Shown piece by piece: positions 56,329-64,000 of a stretch of 64,000 nucleotides of DNA. Position 1 is the stretch's first letter. The number at the start of each line of letters is the position of its first letter. A program made the position numbers and the translations under genes. This stretch comes from Buddleja alternifolia (lineage: Eukaryota; Streptophyta; Magnoliopsida; Lamiales; Scrophulariaceae), in NCBI GenBank assembly GCA_019426215.1, contig CM033403.1:34606754-34670753 (forward strand), given 5' to 3'. The notes under the pieces were generated by a model. It ran no database searches, was not told the origin of the DNA, and saw only the letters and a list, made by a program, of their open reading frames with translations.

Positions 56329-57730
56329 TTCTCGAAAATCGATTTTATCTTCGATTCTATTTCTTGCTTTCAGATGAAATCGAATTCAAACGTTGATGGA
56401 AATGTGATTTGACATGATTTGATTGTGAAAAGGCCCCAGGGAGTAAACAATAAATGATCTCCGGAGGGGGGGAGCTAGCCAATGAAAATGCGACACGTGG
56501 AGAAATATGTAAATTATTGGTTTAGAAAGATGTTGAGAATTAGATAATTTAATACAAGTTGTCTTTAGGGTTGGGCAACAATTTTATAAAATCATTTGAA
56601 TCGAACAGCAACAGATCGTTTTTGTTAAATTTTTATGCAAATTGCGGTTTAAAGTTTTAAAAGAAATCGCACTGCCAAATCAATTTGGTTGCGGTTTTAG
56701 ATCAATTTTAGTAATTCGATTTCAAATTAACTAAAAAATATCGAAATTGTAATACGAATATACCTACTTGTCAATTGTCATGAACTCAATTTTAATTTAT
56801 AAGGTGAGTAAATTATGATGATTATATGGTTAATCATGAAATAAATTAATTATATGTATGTTTGATTAAATCAAGTTGGAGATACAATTTGTGGTCAAGT
56901 GATGTCACTTGAAATTTTTGATAGAGACAAGAGTTGAAAAATGAAAATTATCTAATTTTAACTAATGAAAAGTTTAAATACTTTGTTGTCATAATCAAGG
57001 GCTAGGTAATCAAAACTCAATATTACATCATACTTTATAAATTAATAAGCATATTTGTCCTTTTAAATAATCAATAGTCATAAAAATATATAGGGTAAAA
57101 AAGTATTTTCTCCCAAACCTATGTCACAATGATATTTTTCCCTTTATTTAAAAAAAAAATCGTATTTTGCTTCTCAATCTTTAATTTTTGTTACAGAACA
57201 CCCCTTTGAAAGGAATATTTCACGAATATTCCGCCTAATAGGGTGTTCTATAACAAAAGTTAAAAATTGGGGGCCAAAATGCAAAACATATTCCGCCTGA
57301 TGGAGCGTTTTGTAACAAAAATCAAAAGTTAGGGGCAAAATGCACAACATGTCATGGAATATGCATTTTACCCAAAAATAAAATAAGAGACAAAAAAAAT
57401 GTACAATTTTACATTCTTGAGCAGAAATGTAAAATTTAAATTTGACCCACAACTTTTTGGGGGATTCCCACGTTAGGGTGACCCGGTTCCGATCACGGAC
57501 TGAACCGGTTCCGATCATGGCCTGACCCGGCCCATTTTAGGGCAACAATGACCCGAAGTATCCATCCATAGTCTCACAAACTGCAATCTAATTTAGTCAA
57601 GTTGAGCTCATTTTTTGAACAAATATTATCATTTAATTGATCAGAAAATCCATATACTTCTTATGCATTAATGTCAATGAATCATCAACACTCAATAAGT
57701 ACATTAATCTGCCCGCGAAGCTTCGAAGAA
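56329..57730. other. Region between the bHLH and ETFB genes
   Basis: The first ~150 bp should be the bHLH leader and promoter. At 57090-57400 a fold-back repeat carries opposed copies of GTTCTATAACAAAAGTTAAAAATTG-like sequence and two CCGCCTAATAGGG-type blocks. No gene was recognised in the ORFs here. Confidence 0.5.
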
Positions 57731-60280
57731 TCAAATAACGCGGGCTTCGTTTTTCAATTTGTCAATCAGTTCATCTACTGAAGAGAGTATGACCCCTGCT
57801 TTTCTTTTAGGGGGTTCGGTGACTTGAATGACCTCCAAGTCTGATTTGATTTCCACATTCAGATCCTGTGGAGTGAGTTTCTTTATCACCTTCGATTTTG
57901 CTTTCATGATGTTTGGAAGTGTTGCGTATCTCGGTTGGTTCAGTCTCAAGTCAGTGCTGCCAAGAAGATACAGAAAAAAAATAAGTAAGATTTGGGAATT
58001 GATTAGAAGTTGAACTTTTATAACTCCTCTCGTTTAATCAAATCGTGGGGCGAGTTATATAAAGTTTTTACGAAATAATGCATTTTTGTTTTCAATATAA
58101 TGCAGAAAAAAAGAAAAGGATTAGATTTTTACGTGATCACTGCAGGCAAATCCAAACACAATGTCTCGAGGCCACCATCGACTTCTCTGTCCACTGTTGC
58201 TACTTTATTTTCGTCATCAAAAACAACCTAACAGAATCACAATATATATATACACACACACACACACACATATACACATATAAGTCGATATTGGTTTAAA
58301 ATAACAAAAAGACGGAAATATTTAGGAAGAAGCGAAAGGAGGAGACTTTAACCACGTGATGATGGATGAATAAGGCCATCAAGTTGAAGATGAAATAATT
58401 AATGTAATTGTAATCTAAAAAATTTCATTTAGTATATTTCTATTAATTGTTAAAAAGTGAGTTGCTTCAAAAAAAAAAAACTTGTGGAGTATGAAGCTAA
58501 CCTTGGAGGCAAAGGTCCCTTGTGGCCATTTAAGAAGCCCTGCAATCATTTGACCCGTCTGGTTGCAATCGTCGTCAATAGCCTACGCAAATTCAAACAT
58601 TAGAAGCAATATTTTGAAACAGATTCTTCATGCAAATATCGAGATAGAAATTGAAGAACGATAAGAAAACATAAAAAAAAAAAAAAATTAACATAACATA
58701 ACTAAAAGCATGCACTTAAGCGATTCAAATAAATTGTGATAAAAGAAAAGGTGAATCCAATCTTTGGTTTATACTTGTCGCGTCTGTATACTAAGATAAC
58801 TACACACACATTGAAGAAATAGATCCGTATAGTGATTTTGATATCTACTATCCAAAAATGGCTAGAATGTGGCTATAAGATCGTCAACATCTTCAGTGAA
58901 CATCAAATGTATTCACAAAGTATATCATGAATGTCATGCATTATTACGAGATTCTATAGTTTTCTATAAACGTCCAGTTATGGCATTCTACAAGGCATAC
59001 TAATGCACAATAAAGCTTAAAATGATGACTTTCACAAAGCTAATTTAGTTGATTTATGCAAAAGTTACTTGTTAAAATCAGGTAGCGTTGCTTCTCTTAT
59101 ATATCGAACCTTCAACAATGCCATAATCACAAACATCGTCAAATGATCAAATTACATTCTTTCACAACTCTACATCAAATTCACATATGAGGATTATAAG
59201 CCAGAGAATTGCAACTCATCAAATCTCGAGTTCTTTTAATTTCCCACATATCCAATATTTGCAAGCATAAATTTAGCTTTATCATCACCACCAAAAGAAC
59301 TCAACAATGAATCCATCAATCTCAAATCTCATAAAACACAACAAAAATTAAAACTTTCAACATCTCCCAAAGTAAACAAAATAAGTAACACTAGAACATA
59401 TAGAAATGACCTAAGCACATTCATAACAAAAGCACTAAAAACATATTATCAATAGCGCTGACGAACCAAGTTACTCGATTCGAGATCAATCACTAAAAGC
59501 TCGTTTGAGCTCCGTTCGTTAACATATCCGCCAAGCTTGAACAAAATTTTGTGTTCCATAAGTTTTGAAGCTCAACTCAATTAGCTAGAAAAATGTACAG
59601 CAAAATCAAGTTACTCTAGCTCGGCTCGTGTTAAGCTGAATTAAAGCTCATTTGAGCTCCGCTTAACTAACAATTAAACCAAACTCAAACACAAATTCCG
59701 AAACTCTACGGTAATTCAAACGAGCTCGAATAAGAACTTATTCACCTCGACCCGAAGTCCTAATTATCAACAATACATCACCCAAAATAAACAACGTATC
59801 AAGGGAAAATTGAACATCATTGAGGGGGGAAAAAAAATTAACCTGTTTTCCAAGAAGAACAAGTCCGGGCTTTTCAGCATCAACAAGAGCTTTAAGAATC
59901 TTAGCAATAGAGAGCGGATAAAGTGTACCCGGATACTCCACGTGGACGGCCCGATCAGCACCCATAGCAAGCCCGGTTCGGAGGGTGTCAACGCACTGGG
60001 CTGGGCCAACGCTAACAGCCACAACTTCGGAGGCCCGACCCGATTCCTTAATCCGGAGCGCCTCTTCTAAAGCTATCTCGCAAAACGGGTTCATCGACAT
60101 CTTCACATTCGATGTTTCTACACCACTCTGAAACAAAATCAAAACCAATTTAAATTAAATTCAGCTTATTTATTTTTAGATAATTTTGATTTTTTGTTCG
60201 GGCCTTGTTACCTTGTCGGGTTTGACCCGGATTTTGACGGCGTAGTCGATGACCCGTTTGATGGCTACCATGATCTTCAT
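57731..60280 (-). CDS. ETFB: Electron transfer flavoprotein subunit beta
   Basis: Five minus-strand exons (60212-60280, 59843-60127, 58502-58582, 58133-58227, 57731-57956) join to 251 aa, the usual plant length. The protein starts [20 protein letters not shown]. It carries the AMP/FAD-domain features ([26 protein letters not shown]) and the ETF-beta signature around [27 protein letters not shown], which spans the exon 4/5 junction. With the alpha subunit it accepts electrons from matrix dehydrogenases (branched-chain amino acid and related catabolism) and passes them to ETF:ubiquinone oxidoreductase in mitochondria. Like other ETF-beta proteins it has no obvious cleavable presequence. Intron 2 (1.26 kb) contains a GAGCTC-rich repeat. 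No lesions were seen. Confidence 0.95.
58247..58280. repeat. (AT)n/(CA)n microsatellite in ETFB intron 3
   Basis: An AT run followed by about ten CA units in the intron between exons 3 and 4. Confidence 0.85.
59470..59755. repeat. GAGCTCG-rich dispersed repeat in ETFB intron 2
   Basis: Multiple opposed motifs (AGCTCGTTTGAGCTC, GCTCGGCTCGTG, ACGAGCTCGAAT) form a self-complementary segment. A related segment lies at 60495-60812. This is a common plant repeat type; exact ends are not clear. Confidence 0.55.
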
Positions 60281-60494
60281 GGTTGTTTGTGAGAGTGGGA
60301 TTTTATTTTCAGTTCGAAATGATGATGGGTCTGGACTCCGGAGTGAATTTGATGATGGTAACTGGTAAGATGTTTTCACTGTTTTGTTACTGAAATGGAA
60401 AAATTGCATTTTTTGTTCCTTATGTGTGGTGTTTTTGTTCGAGTAAAAAGCATATTGCACCCTCAAAAGGGTGCTTTTGGGCACTTTCCACCCT

Positions 60495-60812
60495 CAAAAA
60501 TAGGGGCGTAAATGAGTCGAGTCGAGTCGAGCCGAATGTGATGTTGTTCAAGCTTGTTTGAAATACCACCGAGTTTCAATGTTTGTATTTGAGCTTATTT
60601 GATTACTACTCAAGCCGAGCTCAAATGAGCCTTAATCGAGCCGAGCACTAGTCGAGCTCGAGTAGTTTGAATTTTTGTATATATTTTTGTTACTTATTAC
60701 TAATCGAGCCGAGTTTCAAAACTTATCAAACACAAAAATTTGTTCAACTTTGGTTTGATATGTTAACAAACCAGCTCAAACGAGTTTTTAGTGATCGAGC
60801 TCGAGTCGAGTA
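60495..60812. repeat. GTCGAG-rich nested repeat
   Basis: It begins near GGGGCGTAAATGAGTCGAG and ends near ATCGAGCTCGAGTCGAG. It is present in the left arm but absent from the inverted right arm, so it inserted after the host element formed. It is a relative of the repeat in ETFB intron 2. Confidence 0.6.
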
Positions 60813-61657
60813 TCGCACCCTCAAATCAATCACTTATGGCAGATGCACCCTAACCCATTTTCAGGCCAACTTTATCATTTGAGCTCCAAAACTTACAGGG
60901 CAAAAATGTCTTAGAACTACTATCCCACCGGGGATACATTATTTCAGGTTACGATTGCACCAAATTGTTATGAAATGTTATTTTAGCGTGGAACATGATG
61001 TAGTTATTTCAAAAGCATGATAGAAAAAATGTGTGATAAATCCAAAAAATTAATACCCGACCTGTTAGGGAAAAAGAAAATTTGAAAAGATGAAACATAA
61101 AGAAAATATAAAGAACCCTTAAAAAAGTCGAAGAGAAACAACTACTTGATGCATATACTTAAAAAAAATTACACAAGAGTTTAATAGCATAATGTTCACA
61201 AGCTTACAATTTTTGCATCAATCATTTTGTCATAAAAGTACACGTAATAAAGGCTGTTCTTCAATAATTTTTTTTTCTTATTAAACTATGTTAAAAAAAT
61301 TGAGGGAAATTGGCCCTCTAATTTTTCTCATCATGTGCATACTGCCAAATATTTATTTTCTTCAACTTGCTTATTTGAGGTGAGCCAACTTTAACAATTT
61401 CGAAAAACTTTAATATTTAAAAGAAACATAAGATAGGCGTTGCTTTTATTACTGTTTAATTAAAACACAACTATAAACAAGTTATTGATGGAAAAATATT
61501 TACCTTAAAATCAACAGGGTTCTTGAAATTTCAAATTGATAAGCATCTGGTGCAATTCTGTACATTTTAGGTAAAGTCAATCAACTTTTCCGGACCTTTT
61601 TGCCCCTCTGTTTTTGCAGCTCAAATGATTAAATTGGCCTGAAAATGGGTTAGGGTG

Positions 61658-62158
61658 TATTAAATTAGAGAAAACTTCGTAGAGAATTTGTATTATTAAG
61701 TAACATATTTATAAGAGTTATATAGACTTGGTAAACAAGTAAACCCAAAACTATAAACAAGGAAAGACATTCTAAGCTATAAAGATAAATACAAGAAAAT
61801 ATAAGATAAGGAAAGATCTTATACTAATCTAGAAGATATATTCTAACACTCCCCCGTAATTGAAATGAGAGATTCTCGAACGTTGAGACTGGACTGAAAA
61901 TCCAAGAGGAGACGGGGCGTTACTCCTTTAGAGAATGCTTTTTAACAGCATCTTTTATTTTCTTTGCTTCTTAGTTGATATATATAATTTTCAATGGTTC
62001 TTGATTAAATCAAAATGGTGGGTACTGCAATGGGCGATGATAGAAGCAATTCCTCCTTCAACAAATCCCTTCACACCCATATCATGTAATCTTATGTAAA
62101 GAATTGAGAAAGAAAACACAATGGAAAAAGGTAAAAATAGGGGATGGAAATAGAGTTA

Positions 62159-62223
<65 letters not shown>

Positions 62224-62914
62224 AGAGAGAAAAAGAACATGCTGAGGCCGAGCAAACAACGGCGGAAAAAAAAAAGGGCCCCATAGATACAAAACCTGAA
62301 TATAGGGCTAGGCGCAACCGAAAATTATATCTTGCACACGAAATTTGAAGAAAAAAAATGGCTATTCTTGTATGTTAGCAACAATCAAAAGAAAGCCATA
62401 TATACTTATACGTGTGAAAAAAGTTTTTTTTTTTTTTAAGATTCAGAGAAAAAAGAAAAGAAAATAGGAGTTGAACAACTCGCAATTCAACGCCATGAAA
62501 GTGGGTAAGAATTAGAGATGTAGAAATAATGAGAAAGAGAGGGAGAAGAAAGAAGAAAGAAAGATTTGTTGGCAGAAGCAGCACTACACGAAGAGTGGTG
62601 GGATGCCATTGTTGTGTGTGGGAAGAAGAGAAGAAAAAAAAATAGGGAGCCGGACGGGGACAGCGTTGGTAGAGGCTTGCGGAAGCGATAGATCGTGAGG
62701 GTTGAGAGAAGAAACTCTTTAGCTCGATACCTTAGAGAAAACCCTGTAGGGAACTTGTATTATTAACTAACATATTTATAGAGTTACATAGATTTGGTAA
62801 ACAAGTAAACCCTAAAGTATAAACAAGGAAAGATATTCTAAGTTATAAAGATAAATACAAGAAAATAGAAGATACGAAAAGATCATATGCTAATCTAGAA
62901 GATATATTCTAACA
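61658..62914 (-). mobile_element. Small non-autonomous LTR retrotransposon (1257 bp)
   Basis: Direct repeats of ~190 bp (61658-61848 and ~62725-62914) share CATATTTATAAGAGTTA-type sequence and end CTAACA. The 5-bp target duplication is GGGTG (61653-61657, 62915-62919). A plus-strand CTCCCCCGT tract next to the left repeat is the purine tract of a minus-oriented element. AGGTATCGAGC (minus strand), inside the right repeat, resembles a damaged iMet primer site. The outer ends of both repeats are partly decayed (TA instead of TG). No gag or pol was seen. Confidence 0.8.
62162..62220. repeat. Compound (AT)n(AG)n microsatellite
   Basis: An AT run passes into an AG run inside the small LTR element. 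ORFs on the opposite strand here are artefacts. Confidence 0.9.
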
Positions 62915-63059
62915 GGGTGCAATCTGCCATAAGTGATTGATTTGAGGGTGTAATCTATGAGTTTTTAGTTTTTAGGGTGGAAAGTGCCAAAAAGCAGTCT
63001 TTTGAGAGTGCAATCTGCTTTTTACTTGTTTTTTTGTTCCTTATGTCATGTGTGGTTTT

Positions 63060-63606
63060 TTTTTTAATTTTGGTCCAATTCATTACGAGATTCTCATGTT
63101 GTGTCGGGTAACTTATAAAATATTTCACATTTGGTTTCAGCCGAATGTTCCATTTAAAATTTAACGATCATTTCCATTAGTTAACATTTTGACCAAATTT
63201 TTTGCTATCATGATAATATAATTCGGTATCATGCGTTGCTCACGCACAAAATCTCTCCAAGTAACTGGTCAAAATGTTGACTAATGAAATTGACCTTTAG
63301 ATTTTGAAAAGAAAATTTAGTTGAGAGCAAATGTGAGAGTTCTTAAAAGTTCATGTGTCACTCACACATGAAATTTCCCCAAAAAACTGGTCAATGTTAG
63401 CTAACGGAATTGACCGTTAAATTTTGAAAGGAAAATTCACAAATGTAAGAGTTCTTAAAAGTAATGGGACATAATCTCCCCAACGAACAGATCAAAATAT
63501 TGACTAATGGAATTGACCATTAAATTTTGAAAGGAAAATTTAGATGAGAGCAAATGTGAGAGTTTTTAAAAGTTATGAGATGTAATGTGAGAATCTCGTA
63601 ATGAAT
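63060..63606. mobile_element. Fold-back miniature element related to 45845-46301
   Basis: The end GGTCCAATTCATTACGAGAT and the inverse at the right (ATCTCGTAATGAATGGGAT) pair. The interior repeats a GTTGACTAATGGAATTGACC-like motif several times in both orientations, as does the element at 45845. The target duplication is not certain. Confidence 0.65.
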
Positions 63607-64000
63607 GGGATAAAGTACAATTTCTCCTACTGAAATTGGATATATTGCTTGGGTTGATACTTGAAAGCTTGGGCTTGATTAAGGATCAATTTAGATAATT
63701 CAAGCCCAATTTTACTTAATTAATAAGGATTGATGATCATGTTATGGGCTCAGACATGTTGGGCCGAGGTGCAGGCCCCTACTCAAATTTTACTTGCGTT
63801 GGACATGGGAAAGGTTAATATTTAATAGGGAAAATTACTAAAAAACCCTTAAAATAAACTTTTATATCCAAAAAACCCATGATAATATTTGTCAATCCAA
63901 AAAACCCATTCCATCAACTTTTCATTCCAAAAAATCCAATATTTAGGGTTAACAAATTTATGGACTTAATTGCCCTTAGCCTTCTAGATTAAAAATTAAT
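63607..64000. other. Window end, no gene
   Basis: The last ~180 bp (AGGGAAAATTACTAAAAAACCC onward) look like the left end of another AT-rich inverted-repeat element cut by the window edge. I see nothing else. Confidence 0.35.

Larger units (their letters stand above)
60442..63022. mobile_element. Mutator-like inverted-repeat element, carrying two nested insertions
   Basis: The left arm starts GAGTAAAAAGCATATTGCACC and continues through CACTTTCCACCCTC and CCATTTTCAGGCCAA (to ~60900). The right arm carries the same landmarks inverted (from ~61610 and 62915 to 63022). Flanks GTTTTTGTTC and GTTTTTTTGTTC suggest a ~9-10-bp duplication. The left arm is split by a GAGTCGAG-rich repeat (60495-60812) and the right arm by a small LTR retrotransposon (61658-62914). 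The central ~0.7 kb has no gene. Confidence 0.7.

Overview
The window is plant nuclear DNA, most likely from a eudicot. The genes are split by short AT-rich introns with GT/AG ends. The gene families are plant-type: DOXC dioxygenase, WAT1/EamA transporter, bHLH subgroup IVc, NLP-type PB1. The intergenic space is packed with plant transposons, including Ty1-copia, a plant L1-type LINE, a Helitron, CACTA, hAT and Mutator-like miniatures, TRIMs and tRNA-derived SINEs. I cannot fix the species from sequence alone. All exon boundaries were placed by eye from reading frame and splice signals.

Region 1 (1 to ~9.56 kb) and region 3 (~33.4 to ~49.4 kb) are two copies of one segmental duplication. Each carries a three-exon 2-oxoglutarate/Fe(II) dioxygenase gene (DIOX-1 at 5-5537, DIOX-2 at 33413-40128). 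Each dioxygenase is followed by a small two-exon gene encoding a stand-alone PB1-domain protein (7806-8260 and 46924-47366). Since duplicating, each copy collected its own insertions. Copy A has a non-autonomous LTR element, an organellar trnS-GGA fragment, a CACTA miniature and a SINE. Copy B has a 427-bp TRIM, two hAT-type miniatures, a 5.1-kb copia element, a fold-back element and a SINE. For several insertions the other copy shows the empty site.

Region 2 (~9.6 to ~33.3 kb) holds a decayed but intron-containing duplicate of the coatomer beta-subunit gene (13306-17055). A tandem array of three chimeric units follows. Each unit joins sequence matching the beta-COP 3' flank to intron 2 and exon 3 of the dioxygenase, then a minus-strand RNase H-like (RVT_3) remnant, then sequence like the dioxygenase upstream region. 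The three units were later interrupted by a Helitron, a LINE, a Mutator-like miniature and a hAT-in-hAT nest. Exon-3 copies in this array have lost the splice acceptor AG and the 2OG-binding R-x-S motif, so they look like relics.

Region 4 (~50.0 to 60.3 kb) is ordinary genic DNA. It contains an intact seven-exon WAT1-related transporter on the plus strand. Two intact minus-strand genes follow: an ILR3-like bHLH (five exons, 234 aa) and the electron transfer flavoprotein beta subunit (five exons, 251 aa). Region 5 (60.4 to 64 kb) is a nest of terminal-inverted-repeat elements with a small LTR retrotransposon inside.

I found no convincing new multi-gene system. The observations most worth following are the pair of PB1-only small proteins, one with a frameshifted hydrophobic tail, and the beta-COP/dioxygenase chimeric tandem array.
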